Of a DNA stretch of 64,000 nt, positions 36,383 to 48,399 are shown piece after piece. The notes beneath the pieces were generated by a model that saw only the letters and a program-made list of their open reading frames with translations, had not been told where the DNA came from and searched no databases. Made by a program: the position numbers and the translations under genes. The DNA comes from Dastarcus helophoroides (taxonomy: Eukaryota; Arthropoda; Insecta; Coleoptera; Bothrideridae): positions 3,162,001-3,226,000 of the forward strand of contig CM053327.1 of the NCBI GenBank assembly GCA_028583605.1, read 5' to 3'. Positions within the stretch are counted from its first letter, which is position 1, and each line of letters starts with the position of its first letter.

Positions 36383-37373
36383 ACTAGCAGACCCGGCAAA
36401 CGTTGTTTTGCCAAAATCAGGAGTTGATCATATAAGGGTGAAAATTTAGAATTGTACGTTAATTCTAGAAAATATTTTTTTAGGAAATATTTTTTTTAGG
36501 AAATATTTTTAAAAATAACTAACACTATCTCGTAAGTGTGTGGGGATGTAATTATAATTGAAAGAGGAATGAAGCGTTGTAGACAATTAAAGTATACTTT
36601 ATTTAAGTTAATAAATTATGCTTCATTAAAGTAACAAATATATATTAAATTACAATTATTGATAGCTATCTATACATCGAAAATAGTTTAAGTTATTAAT
36701 AATTAAAAAATAACAAATTAAAAAAAAAGCACATACTGTTTTGTTAAATGGAGTTTACTTTTTAAGAATCGATTTTCATATAAGGCCCCCGGTATGAAAA
36801 AAATATGGGGAGTAAAATCTAGTGATCGGATGACCTCGTTACGTTTTCGTGCGCAACCTATTGTACACACCTTTCACTTTTCTAACGTGAATATTAAACG
36901 TACATTGATGGGGATGAGTATCGAACCCTGATTCCCCGTTACCTGTTAAAACCATGGTAGGCGCAGAACCTACCATCGATTATTATTATTATTATTATTA
37001 TTATTGTTATTATTATTTGACTTATCTTTCACAATAATAAAACACGTATATTTATTAAACACGTAAAATTTTCTTTTTTAATTTAAAACTATTTCCACAA
37101 AATTAAAAATCAGGGGTTAATCGTATAAGGGTGAAAATTAAGAATTATATGTATTTTTTAATGCTAAATCATGAAAAAATAAAAACAAAAAATTTTGTCA
37201 AAAAAATAAAAAAAATTTGTTTTGGGGTGGATCACATTTAGGGGTATGAAAAATAAATGTTGGCCGATTCTCAGACCTACCCGATAAGCACATAAAATTT
37301 CATTAAAATCGGTCCAGCCGTTTCGGAGGAGTTTGGTAACAAACACCATGACCGAGGATTTTATATATTAGAG
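36383..37373. mobile_element. Insect CTAGCAGACCCGGC-type repeat, internally duplicated
   Basis: Starts ACTAGCAGACCCGGCAAAC GTTGTTTTGCC and ends with AAAATCGGTCCAGCC, GTTTCGGAGGAGTTTGG, AACAAACACCATGAC and TTTTATATATTAGAG, a start and tail I recall from many arthropod genomes; the class is not assigned here. A block, ATATAAGGGTGAAAATT, occurs twice (36431 and 37120), so the copy is rearranged or has a foreign 640-bp middle. It splits an otherwise continuous unit of the Harbinger-like palindrome. Confidence 0.65.
36979..37017. repeat. (ATT)n microsatellite
   Basis: About 13 ATT units with one G substitution, inside the repeat at 36383-37373. Confidence 0.9.
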
Positions 37374-40300
37374 ATATCTCCTATTATATATAAATATTTG
37401 CGTTAAAAGGTGTTTACCCCCAAAATATTTTCCTTCACCAAAACCCAAATACAGGTAAAATTAATTTTGATATATAAAAATAACATTTATTTTTTCAAAA
37501 TTGAGCTGTTATAATGACTATTTCCTTGATAATTAAAAATTTCATAAGGGGGTAATTTACTTCTATCAGGAGGGGTGTGGGTAAAAAAATTTGGTAAACT
37601 TTTCTATAGATAGTAGATGGATCATTATAATCTCGAATTTTCCGATTTTTTAAGTAGGTAACTCACCCTCCTATAAGGGAAGGGTGGAGGGTGGGGTAGA
37701 GGGGTCACCTAAAAAATATTAAAAAATTATTTTATTAGTTTCTCATCGAAATACTTCGCTTCAGAAAAAAAAATAATACAAAAATCATAAAAATACATCC
37801 TATCATAAACGTATTTGTGTAAGTGGTGTTTACCCCCCAAAAAAATTTTTTTTGACAAAATCCAAAAACAGGTAAAATTAGTTTTGGTGTATAAAATAAC
37901 ATATTTTTTTCAAAATTTTGCTGACGTAATTACCATTTTTATGATTAAAAAACTTCTAAATGGGGTAGTTTGCCCCCATGAGGGGTGTGAAAAAATTTTG
38001 AAAATTTTTTTTTCTTTTATTTCTCATCAAAACAAAACTTTTGGAAAAAAACGACTTGAATATCATTTTTGGTATCTGAGAAACAGCAAAATTTGCATTT
38101 TTTGTCCCAACTTTGAGGGGGTAAAACTACCCTTAAAACCATTTATCAGCCGATAAAAAAAAATATGTGTCTCTTAGATTTTGGTCCTCTAAAACATATC
38201 CAAAAATTAGCAAAATCGGCGCCGGACACTTCGCGACCTTTCCTTGTAAGAAAAATGTTATTATACTTTTGTAAATTTTTATGACCTCCTATTTTGATGA
38301 CTTGGGAAACACTGATTTAAACACAATATCCTAAGAGTAAGAACTAATAAAATGTCAGTAGGATATTGTTACCTTGTATTTAATAATATTTTTTTATAAC
38401 AATTAAACTCCATTAACAATAAATACAACAAGCCATATTAAAAATTCCACAATGCTTCTATAAATATTTCCTATGAGAGGACGTATTTTCGTTATTTATA
38501 GACACATCGTGGAATTTTTAATATCTTTTGTTGTATTTATTGTTAACTACACGGGCTCCGGCAGCAGGGTGAAAGAAAGAGCGTTTCTACCCCCCCTGTT
38601 AGGAAAGAAAATGCTTAGAAAAATTACTTAGAGGATCGCCTTTTTTTCAAATATTTAAAAAAAAATATTCTCAGATTTATATTTTACTAAACTTTATCCT
38701 AATTTTGAAAAAATAAATGAATTTTGAGGAAAAGCCCAAATTAGGAGGCAAAAAGTTTTTAAAAAAAAACGTCGAGTTTTGAGGAACATGGTGTTCCGAG
38801 AATAAGATGAATTTGGGGAAACAAGTAAAAATGCAGAAATTTAAAGTAAAAAAAAAATCGGATCATTAAGACAAAATGAGTTTCGAAAAATACCGTCAAA
38901 ATTTCGAAAAAATGATTAGAATTCCTGGATAACATCCAAATCTACAAAAAAAGGATCTAAGAATGTTTCACCCCTTTACCACATCGACAATTAAATAAAT
39001 AATTACGCAATACGTATTTCGCCAGCAGAACTGGCATTTTCAAGTGCACTAATCTAAAAAAGTTTATAAGACGTTAAAAGATTTCGATTCTTCTCTCAAT
39101 TTAAAAGTTTTACTTGAAATTTTAAACCGATTTCTCAAAATTTCGCTCATTTCTTCAAATTCCTTTATTTTTTCATACATTGGAATTTTTCAGAAAATTT
39201 CAGTCTTCTAGAATCTAACTTTACAAAAATTTTGACTGGTCCTTTTATTTGCTTTTTTCTCGAAATATTGATATTTATCTTAAAATTCCATATTTACTAT
39301 TTCGATTATTTTTTGATATTCGTCTTTTTACCGATATCTTGTCTTAATTTTCCAAAACTAGTTTTTTCTATTTCACCAAAAATTCGAAAGATTGTCTTTA
39401 TTCTCAAAATTCTTTTTTTTGGAATGTTCTTTCAAAAATTGTATTTTTTTAAATTTTACTATTTCTCTTAATATTTGTTTTTTTGAATATTTCAACCCTT
39501 TTAAATTAAACTTTCCAGAAATGTTAACGTGTATCTCAAAATTCGTTTCATTTTAGAAATTTCGATTTTTGTTTCCCAATATTTTATATTTCTAGAATTG
39601 TAGATTTTCTCAAAGAAATTGTCTTTTTCTTGAAACTTCTACTTTCTCAAAATTCGTATATTCCTTAAAATTGGATCAAATGGTTAATAAAAAAGCAAAA
39701 ACGTTGAGAAATATCTTTGTGTTAGAGAATAAAAATTTGAACTTTTTCATCGACATTGAAATGTCAACATTTAAATAAAAAATTCCGAAAAAAATATGTT
39801 TTTAAACTTGACTTACTTCTAAAACCGCGTTACTGTTTTTCACAAAGTTCAGGTTTTCAAAATTTTGACTTTTTTCTTATTTTCGATATTTTTCCAAAAT
39901 GAAATTTGAGTTTCTGAAAATTCTGACTTTTCCTCTAAATTCGTCTTTTTCGAAATTGCGACTTTATTTTCCGAGACCTATTTTTTTCAACATGCTTCTC
40001 TTGGACATTTGAATGTTATCCAGAAATTTTAATCATTTTTTCGAAATTTTGAACGTATTTTTCGAAACTCATTTTGTCTTAATGATCCGTTTTATTTTTA
40101 CTTTAACTTTCTGCATTTTTACTTGTTTCACAAAAAATATTTTACCTCCTAATTTGGGCTTTTCCTCAAAATTCATTTATTTTTTCAAAATTAAGATGAA
40201 TTTTAGTAAAATATAAATCTGAGAATAATATTTTTAAAAAAGGCGATCGTCTAAGTAATTTTTCTAAACATTTTCTTTCCTAACAGGGGGGTAGAAACGC

Positions 40301-40859
40301 TCTTTCTTTCACCCTGCTGCCGGAGCCCATGTAGTTAACAATAAATACAACAAAAGATATTAAAAATTCCACGATGTGTCTATAAATAACGAAAATACGT
40401 CCTCTCATAGGAAATATTTATAGAAGCATTGTGGAATTTTTAATATGGCTTGTTGTATTTATTGTTAATGGAATTTAATTGTTATTAAAAAATAATATTA
40501 AATACAAAGTAACAATATCCTACTGACATTTTATTAGTTTTTACTCTTAGGATATTGTATTTAAAACCTTTTTCTTAGTAATCAATATTTGTAGGCGGTT
40601 ATGATAATGTAGTTTTATTTTGGTTGTCAAACATTTATTGGCCGCTCATGAGGTTACGTTAAAAGAACGTTTTTTTTTTTCAAAAAAATTGTAGCAGATT
40701 AATTTGAGTCGCCCTTGCAAACAATATCAAAAGTATCCGCTTGCAAAAATGTTGAAAAACATTGGTTTCAATAAGAAGATTCGAAACAGTTAAGAGTTAT
40801 CAAATACGGGCATATTTTTCATCATTAGGAATAACTAAATTTTTTGAAATATCGAATAT

Positions 40860-41375
40860 TTATTTTTTCTTGACTCTTTGAGTCAGAGGCTCAACAGGCG
40901 TCAGAAAATGTCGAATATTCTAATACACATCGAAATTTTGTTAAACAAGTTGAAACTTCCGGAAATGTGGATTAAAATAGGGTTGAAATTTACAAAAAAA
41001 AATTTTTTCGTAATTTTTGTCCTTTCATAACAATTTTAAATTTCCGAAAATATACTTTTTTATCAGAAGATCGACCAAATTTCGAAGAAAATGCAAATTT
41101 TAATAAACAAGCTAAAATTTTCATAATTAAAAAATGTCGAAATTTTTGGAAAAAGTCGAATTTCGAGAAATAGTCAACTTTCAGGGAAAAAAAGACAAAC
41201 CTTTAAATTCGAAATTTTGACAGTCATGTTTGGTTAAAGAAGTTGAATTTTTGAATAAATAGAAAATTTCATAAGAAAAAGAAAAATTTTGTAAAAAAAA
41301 TTATGAAATTTGAGAAAAAGGCGAAAATTTCGCAAAATGTTTTAGGTTTTAGGGAAAAGATAAATTTTGAAGAAT
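40860..41375. repeat. AT-rich degenerate array, R polarity
   Basis: AAAATTTTGAAAAAGTCGAA-type words leading directly into the hAT transposase scrap. The first 78 bp of the open frame at 41303 belong to this array, not to the protein. Confidence 0.55.
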
Positions 41376-41380
41376 TGGAA

Positions 41381-41644
41381 GTCTCCCACTTGAATACATA
41401 TAAATTTTCGGTTTGTTATTCTAGTTACGCCTATGATTTTGGAAGAACTTATGTTTGCAAACAATTATTTTCCGCAATGGAAAGAGTTAAAAAGGATCGT
41501 AGGTCCAGACTAAATAACGTACGACTGGAAAATTCTTTGCGAGTTGCTGTGGCAAAGTTGGCAAATTCTCATAAAAATTTGTTTAAGATTTTTTCCCATT
41601 ATAATTTCCTTTTTTTATTTCTATTGACTGTTTTAGTTTGGTAA
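41381..41644 (+). pseudogene. hAT transposase C-terminal dimerisation fragment
   Basis: The last ~87 codons of an open frame read FSVCYSSYAYDFGRTYVC, then KQLFSAMERVKKDRRSRL, then NNVRLENSLRVAVAKL, and stop at 41644. In hAT transposases and their domesticated ZBED/GTF2IRD2-like relatives the end reads FGSTYxCEQxFSxMKxxKSxxRxRLxxxxLxxxLRVA. It is a terminal scrap: nothing of the RNase H-like domain precedes it, only degenerate array. Conserved Ser-Thr in the FGST position is Arg-Thr here. Confidence 0.75.
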
Positions 41645-41799
41645 TTTTTTATTGTACTTTTGGTACGTTTGTTTTGTTAATATAAACTTAATAATCTAAT
41701 CTAGCGTTCATATTTTCCTCAAATGCGGCCGCACAAAATTTTTAGCCTTATAGTTGGCCCGCTGTAAACAAAGGTTACTCATCTCTGCGTTAGAACAAC

Positions 41800-42016
41800 C
41801 TTTTTGCGTTGTTGTGTTTTTTAATCTTTCTTGGTTTCAAGGGACAAGTTTTGTTTTTTAATTTTTGAAGATAAATTTACAAAAAATGATTTAAATTTAG
41901 AGTCTAAATTTCCAAAATAAATCAATATCCACAAATAGTTTTGGTGGAACGGACTGGTCCTGGGTTATCTTCAAAAATTAAAATACAAAACTTGTCCCCT
42001 AAAACCAAGAAACAAG
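41800..42016. repeat. Dispersed repeat, copy D as an inverted pair
   Basis: The plus-oriented part (TGCGTTAGAACAACC, TTAATCTTTCTTGGTTTC, GGGACAAGTTTTG) is followed by a minus-oriented 3' part at 41938-42016 (GTGGAACGGACTGGTCC, AACTTGTCCCCTAAAACC). The two halves are separated by about 60 bp. The frames at 41922 and 41941 are made by this pair. Confidence 0.7.
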
Positions 42017-42059
42017 TTTTGTATTTTAATCTACAAATAGAAAAAACCGATATATTTAT

Positions 42060-43090
42060 AAAAGATAAAAATGCTCTACGAAAGTCGAAATTTTGGAAAA
42101 CGTCGAAATTTTCCAAATTACGATGCTAGCTCGATGACTTCGTCGATTGAGCTGAAGCTCAGAGTCGTGCCCATATTTATGCATAATCAAATTTAAAACC
42201 AAAAATCAAACACGATAAAAGATAAAATTCTTAAAAAAGTCTAAAACTTTTTTAAAAAAGTAGATTTTTTTATGAGAATAATTGAGACCTGCAGTTTTGA
42301 AAATAGTTGAAGTTTTAAAAAAGTAGAAATGTTTAAAAATATGAGATTTTGAAGCAGTCATAATTTAAAAAACCAAAATTTTTTAAAAAAAGCTTAAAAT
42401 TTCTAAAAGGTAAAATTTGCAAAGAATTAAAACCTTGGAAAAAGCAAAAATTTTCGAAAAACTCATAATGTTCAAATAAATGAATATTTTTCGAGTTAAG
42501 ATGTAAAACGTGTCAAAATTTTTAAATAGCAAAAATTTTTCGGATAACGTGGTTTTATTTAAAAAATTGAAGTTTAAAAGAAAAGTTAATATTTCGAGAA
42601 AAAATTGAAATTTTTAAAAAAGTTCCACATTTTCTATAAAAATCGAGTCATGATGAAAAAGTCGATATCCTCTGAAAAAATCTAAGATTTTGAAAAAGGC
42701 AAAAACTATAGAAAAAAGTTAACCTATTACAAATATTGAAACTTTCAAAAAAAACATCTCGATACAATCAATTTTTTTAAGCAAGTTTATATTTTCAAAA
42801 AAATATGCAGTCTTAGAGGCTGCCGATAGAAGTGAGAACCACCTACTAATGTGCATTACCAACATACTCTAATGTTAACAGTAAAGCATTGGTAAGGCGT
42901 GATTGTCACTCATGAGGGTAACGCGAAACCATAAGTTCACTACTTAACACGCCTAAAGAAGTTTTCACTTCAAAAATTCAGCATTTTCAGTCAAATTTTT
43001 AAAAATAAGTGCAAAGTTTTTGACAAAAAGAAATTTAGAAAATAAGTTAAAGTTATCAAAGAAGTTAAAATTTCGAAAAAGAGTCGAAAT
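42060..43090. repeat. AT-rich degenerate array, R polarity, with a unique island
   Basis: AAAAAGTCGAAATTTT-type words. An island at about 42815-42955 (GGCTGCCGATAGAAGTG, GAACCACCTACTAATG, CATTGGTAAGGCGTGATTG) has normal composition and no recognisable function. Confidence 0.5.
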
Positions 43091-44143
43091 AACCAATCAC
43101 ACTAAATATAAATTGGGGGTGCTGAACTTTCATAGTTCCTATACTGCTCTCGACTGTAAAAAGAATACTATTTTTATTACTTCATCTCCCTTTTTTCTTT
43201 TATCAAAACCTACCTTTGAAAGCCGCGAAAATTAAGTATTAAATTTCATGTATTGTATTGAGCAATAATATCAAAATTTAAAATAACCTCAGCTTTACCT
43301 GGTTTTGTGTTTAACTTATTTAACACAAAGACTATCAAATTGATCCCATGCGTTCTATATCGTGGTGAAATAAGACACGTTTACTGCCGCTGTCCATGTT
43401 ATTACCAAAGGGACAATAAAAATGTTAAACCCGCAGTTTAATGATAAAGTTAAGGGCAGCTCTACTGTTAGGGTGCTTCTCAAAGCGACACAGTGGTCCA
43501 CTGATGCTTACACAGTGTAGAGGTCAGATCCTCCTCTGTCATGTATCATGCATTCACCGTATGCAAATTGATGTCTTTGTGGCGGTAGGCGGTATGAATA
43601 CTTACAAAACTTGCTACATTTTCTATTTTTGGATCCCAAAGTACATTATAGCATTTTTTAAGCGTCTCTTTACACCGCCTTTGTCAGTTGCGTACGCTGG
43701 TTTTGAAACAATAGGACTTACTTTTAACTTTCCATCTCGGTTATAATGGAAAGTCGAGTGAAGAGAGGAAGTACAAACTTAGACTGCCTTCTGACGTATT
43801 AATGTAAGAGAAGCGCTGCTGATTATCTGACAAACTGAATAGGAATTATTAAAACTTTTTAATATTAGATCTGTTATTTGATCTTTATATGGCAGTTGCT
43901 TAGTGATTAAAGTAAATGTAGATTGATTCTTTTTAACTGCAGATAATATGTTTGATACATAGAATCAAAACATTCAATATTTCACAGAAAACAAAGTGCT
44001 TTGTCGTTTTTTGTTTCTGTTTTTTAATAGTATGATTTACTAGTATTAGTTACTTTGGCACGCAACTTCTTTCTTTACCGAGTTAAATCGTTTTTTTGTT
44101 AAATTAAAATATCGATTTTTTTCTAATCTTTTTCAATTTAAAT
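43091..44143. other. Spacer, no gene recognised
   Basis: Composition is close to ordinary insect intergenic DNA. A 101-codon frame at 43441-43746 (+) contains several Cys and a basic N-terminus but matches no family I know and has no support from splice sites or neighbours. Confidence 0.35.
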
Positions 44144-47100
44144 CAGGACTTCGAACCGGAACTGAACCGAAAACCGAAAAAAATCGTTATTTCTGTCGGA
44201 ACGAAAACCAGAACTGAACCGATAAAAAAATATCGATTTATTTCACAGAGGTCAGCTTCAAATTTAAAATTTTGGAGTTTTCTAGAAATATTGACGTTTA
44301 TTTCTAAATATTTCGACATTTACTACTAGCATTTGAATCAAAATTATATAGATTTTTTTTTAATTCAAATATTTTCTTCAATTTCATCTTTTTTCTCAAA
44401 ATTCTGGGTTTTCAATTTCAATGGTTTCCTATTATTTCAATAGTTCTAAACAATTGACGCCTGATCCGTTGCTCGCAAACCACATATAGCTTGCAATCAT
44501 TTTTGATGTGACCTGAGGTGCCTATGAAAAAAAGATGCATCCCATTTTATTTAGCAAATTAATGTTTTCAGGCTAAAATCAAAAGATCTAAAGAAAGTCA
44601 AAATTTTAATTTTTAAATTGAAAAAAATATTTAAAAAATTATCTTGAGCGTAAAAAATTTAAAACAAAGGTTAAAAACTTTTAAAAATTATTTAAAATAA
44701 TTTTAATTTAGCGAATCCAGTTGTCAGAGTTTCAATTAAACACGAAATTTTCAAAAAAATATTTCCAACGGGAAAACTGGAAATGTTTAAGTGGAATTTT
44801 AAAAAGTATAATTTTTAACTTTAAATGAAAAATGTTATGTAAAACTTTCAAAGAAAAAAACTCTTAAAACCAAAATATCCTTGAATTTTCAATTATATTT
44901 TAAACACAGAATTTTGAGAAAATATTCAAAGTTTCAACAAACACTAAAAGTCATTCCAAAGGATTTAGTTCTAACACAAAATTTCGAGAAAAACGTCCAA
45001 ATTTTAAGTTTAAATTCGAAATTTTGAGAAATAAGTTCAAACCTTGAGATAAAGGATCAACATTTTGAGATCATAAGACAAAATTTCCGAAATAAAGTCT
45101 AGATTTCGAGTTTTGTAAAAAAATTTTAGAGAAAAATTTTAAGGTTCAAGTTTGAACTCAGAATTTTGAGTTAAAACTCTCCTAAGAAAATCTTAAAAGT
45201 TCTGCCTTATTCTCGAATTTTGAGAATAAAGTAAAAAATTTAATGAAATGGCTAAAATGTCAAATTTAAATGTATGTGAAAGGTTTTTCTTTAATAAATC
45301 AACTTTTTTGGAAATGTTGACCTTTTTTCTCGAAATTTCGACTTTAACCTTAAAATGTGAAACCTTACCGCTACATTTTAATAAATAAGCTTAAACATTC
45401 GGAGTAACTTAAAATTGATAAAAACAAATTTCAAGATAACTTGAAATTATGTGAAAAATTCGAACATTATAAGAGAAACTAGAAATTTATAATTTAGTTT
45501 TACTATAAACTTTCAAGTTTGTAAATGTCAAGTTTAAACATGAAATTTCGATAAATTTTTGAAAATTTCTGGATCAAAATCAAAATTTTGAATTTTTTTT
45601 TATTAAATAATGTTTTAATTTTGATACAAACTTTCTAAGAAACCTACATTTTTTCAAAGGTTTGGTTAAAACTGATTTTTTTTTTATAATTTGGAAGTTT
45701 GCCCACGCTATCAGTAGCTCTAAAATTTTAAAATCTATAATAACAGAAGTTTCTTAAAATCTTTGGTTTTTGTTCAAACTTCGAGTTCTCTGTTAAAATG
45801 TTTAATTTGAGATTTAAATTTTTACTATTTTTTTAAAATTCCAACTTTAGAATTAAAATATCGACTTTATTTTGAGTTTAATTTTAAACTGTCGAGTTTT
45901 CTCGAAATTGTGAGTTTTAAGGTTAAAACTGAAAAAAAAAGATAAAAAACAAAATTTTACCTTAATCAGAAAATTTTAACTTTAATTGGTTAATTTCGAC
46001 CTTCATTACTCACTAGATTTAACTTTATACCTTTTGGTAAAAAAACTTAAAATTTTATGAAACATTTTTATCAATTTTCAACTCCAAAGTTTCTAGAAAA
46101 ATGGAAATTAGTTATTAAATTTTAATCTTTGACCAACGTTTTTTACTTTCAATTAAAACTTGACCATTTCAAAAAACGATCATAATTCTCGTATTAAATT
46201 TAAGCTATTTTTATCCCAAACAAATTAAAATTTCCAATTTGAACTTGGATTCTTCAGAACATAATAATATTTCGAAAATAACTTCGAAATGGTTGCTCCA
46301 AATTTCCCGAAGGTTAGAAAATTTTCAAAAGGAATTTGAAGTGTTGATATAAGATAGTAAAGAGAAATTTAACTTTTTTTTTAATTTTTACATTTTTCCT
46401 AACATTTTATATTTAAATTGCAATTTTTGTTCTAAAATTTTGACCTAAACATAAAATGTAGTCTCTTTTTTTAAATTATGACTTCTTTTGATATTTATGC
46501 CGTAATCTCTGAATTCGAATGTTTAAAAGACCCATAATTACTAGAAATAATTGAAATCTTGAGAAATTTTTATTTATGAAAAAATTGTTTTTCAAACTTA
46601 GATCATTGATTGAATCTAAAATTTTAGTTCCTAGAACGGTGCCATTGCTTTCCCTAAATGTGAATGATTTCCTCGAAATATTAAATTGAAACACGACAAT
46701 AAAATAAATTGTCAAATTTTAAGCCACACTTTTAAGAAAGTAGTCAAAATTTGAAAAAAAACTCTAAATTTATGTAAAAAAAATTCTAAAGGTTTCATTT
46801 TAATCAGAACAATTTGACTTTTTACTCGATTAATCGAGTACCTTCTCGAAACTTAAAATCCTTAGTTTATGTCGGAATTTTGCATCTTACGACTTAATTT
46901 TTTATTTTTAATTCTTGCAAAATTATAAAATTGTTATTAACTTTTTCTGACAATTTGACTTCAAATTCAGATGTAGACTTTTTTTTTAGAAATATTAACT
47001 CCGCTTTATATATTACTTTTCTGAACATTTTATGTTCAGAAAAGTAATGTTGTTGCTGTTAATATTATTCTAAATAACAAAGAATTTTGAAATCTAAAAT

Positions 47101-47434
47101 TTTTAACTTTAAATTCTATTTATTTTAAAAGTTAAAGTAGAAGTTTACAGTTTCTACATTTTCTAAAAAAAAATTGACTTTGTACTCAAAATTTCAACCT
47201 ATATCGAAATTTTAAATTTTAATTTAATTTTTTTTTCCTAAATTTCATATCCTTTTTTGCAATTTAGACTTTTGTTTCAAGATTACCCGAAATATTTTCC
47301 GTCTTTTAAATGAAAAATTAAAATGAGTCGCTAGGAGTTGAACCAAAAAGCGAACCGGAACTGAATCTATATAATTTTTTTCCAGAACAAAAACCGAAAA
47401 CCGGAACGAAAATAATAACAGTCTGAAGGCTCTA
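44144..47434. mobile_element. hAT-like element with degenerate-array interior
   Basis: The left end CAGGACTTCGAACCGG and the right end, read on the reverse strand as TAGAGCCTTCAGACTG, are both followed by GAACCGAAAACCGGAAC-type subterminal words typical of hAT elements. The flanking 8 bp are ATTTAAAT (44136-44143) and ATTTATAT (47435-47442), a 7/8 match to a hAT target duplication. The 3 kb between contain no transposase; they are AT-rich degenerate array of mixed polarity. Confidence 0.68.
47012..47048. repeat. Perfect 16-bp hairpin
   Basis: ATTACTTTTCTGAACA (47012-47027), a 5-base loop, then the exact reverse complement (47033-47048). It stands out within diverged array. No poly-T or gene lies beside it to suggest a terminator. 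Confidence 0.85.
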
Positions 47435-47439
47435 ATTTA

Positions 47440-48390
47440 TATTTCAACTCTTTCCCAAGTTTGGAACTTTTTTTCAAAATTTCTTCTTTAGCTTGAACAT
47501 TTTTACGATTGTGACAAATTCACACTTTTTTTCAAAACTTGGATCTTTCGAAATTTTTACTTTAAAAAAATTGACTTTCTGAAAATTTTGCCTCATTTCT
47601 GCAAAACCTTAACTTCTTTTTAGTTTTCCCTTTTTTTCAAAATGTATTTTATAAAAAGAGGCAGTTTTCTTGGGATCGCAATTTTATTTCAAAATTTAGA
47701 TTCCTTCATTAAAATATCTACATTTTTTCAAAATTTCTGTTTCTTTGAATTTTTTTTCTCCTTGTTTTCGCTTTTCTTTTACAAATTTCGTATTTTTTGA
47801 AAATCTAACAAAAACTTTTCAGCTATTTTTTCCAAATTTAAGCTTTTTTAAAAAGTTCACCTGATTTTGATAGTGTCGACTTTTTCGAAGTTTGGGTGTT
47901 TTCAAAATACCAATTCAACTTAAAAATTTAGACTTTCTTTTTCAAAACTTCGACTTCCTGTGATAATTTGGACTTTTTTTAAGACTTCCGACTTTTTCTT
48001 AAAACTTGGACTTTTTCCAAAAATTTAGCTTTTGAAAATTTCGAAATTTTTAAATTTTTAAAAATTTCTGGAAAATTTTTATGGTTTTTGGAAAGGACTG
48101 TTATTTATTTAGGTTTTACTCCAAATTAAGGATATTTTCGGTATTTTAGGGATTCTATGTTTTTTTGTAAAATTTAAACTGGTTTCATTGACATTCTCAA
48201 TTTTATCTTGAAAATTGGAGAAATTTTTTTGATAAGTTTTTATTTTTGTAAACTAATTTTCTAACAAAATAACAATTTTTTCAACGTTTTTCAGGACATT
48301 TTTTCCCAACATTTCTAAAATTAGTATTTGTACCAGATTTTCTAATTTTTTTAAGAAGTACCAACATTTTCAGGAAAACGATGTCTTTGG
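47440..48390. repeat. AT-rich degenerate array, F polarity
   Basis: CTTTTTTCAAAATTT-type words. It begins where the hAT-like element ends and gives way to the opposite polarity near 48390. Confidence 0.55.
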
Positions 48391-48399
48391 TAAAACAAA

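Larger units (their letters stand above)
34655..38246. mobile_element. 3.6-kb palindromic PIF/Harbinger-like MITE
   Basis: The termini CAAGGAAAGGTCGCGAAG and its reverse complement are flanked by TAA on both sides (34652-34654 and 38247-38249). The uninterrupted sequence GATTACTAAGAAAAA is preserved in the mirror arm near 40568, with a single TAA, which confirms a 3-bp duplication. Three-bp TWA duplications are the mark of the PIF/Harbinger group. Arms are made of a unit of about 400-425 bp (GGGGGTAAACACC at 35067, 35466 and 35877; mirrored at 37831 and 37408). There is no transposase. The right arm is interrupted by the repeat at 36383-37373. Confidence 0.85.
33985..40858. repeat. Outer palindrome with nested insertions
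   Basis: Left arm 33985-34654 (without the LTR) mirrors 40563-40858, and 38247-38990 mirrors 39990-40562. Paired landmarks: CATTATCATAACCGCCTAC (34620) against GTAGGCGGTTATGATAATG (40593); GCGGCCAATAAATGTTTGAC against GTCAAACATTTATTGGCCGC; GGGCTCCGGCAGCAGGGTG (38554) against its reverse complement (40309). Without its insertions it is an element of roughly 2.9 kb with an AT-rich array in the loop. The first intruder is a TAA-flanked palindrome (34655-38246), the second a solo LTR (34240-34616). Confidence 0.85.

Noticed and set aside
34745..38156. Paired frames such as 35001-35183, 35009-35218 and 37815-38156
   Set aside because: Produced by the tandem units and inverted arms of the Harbinger-like palindrome; mutual copies, not genes.
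33985..40858. Assembly artefact as the source of the large palindromes
   Set aside because: Arms differ by many substitutions and indels and carry independent insertions with target duplications, which an artefact would not produce.
43441..43746. 101-codon frame with several Cys
   Set aside because: No family resemblance, no signal peptide or regular Cys spacing, no splice context.
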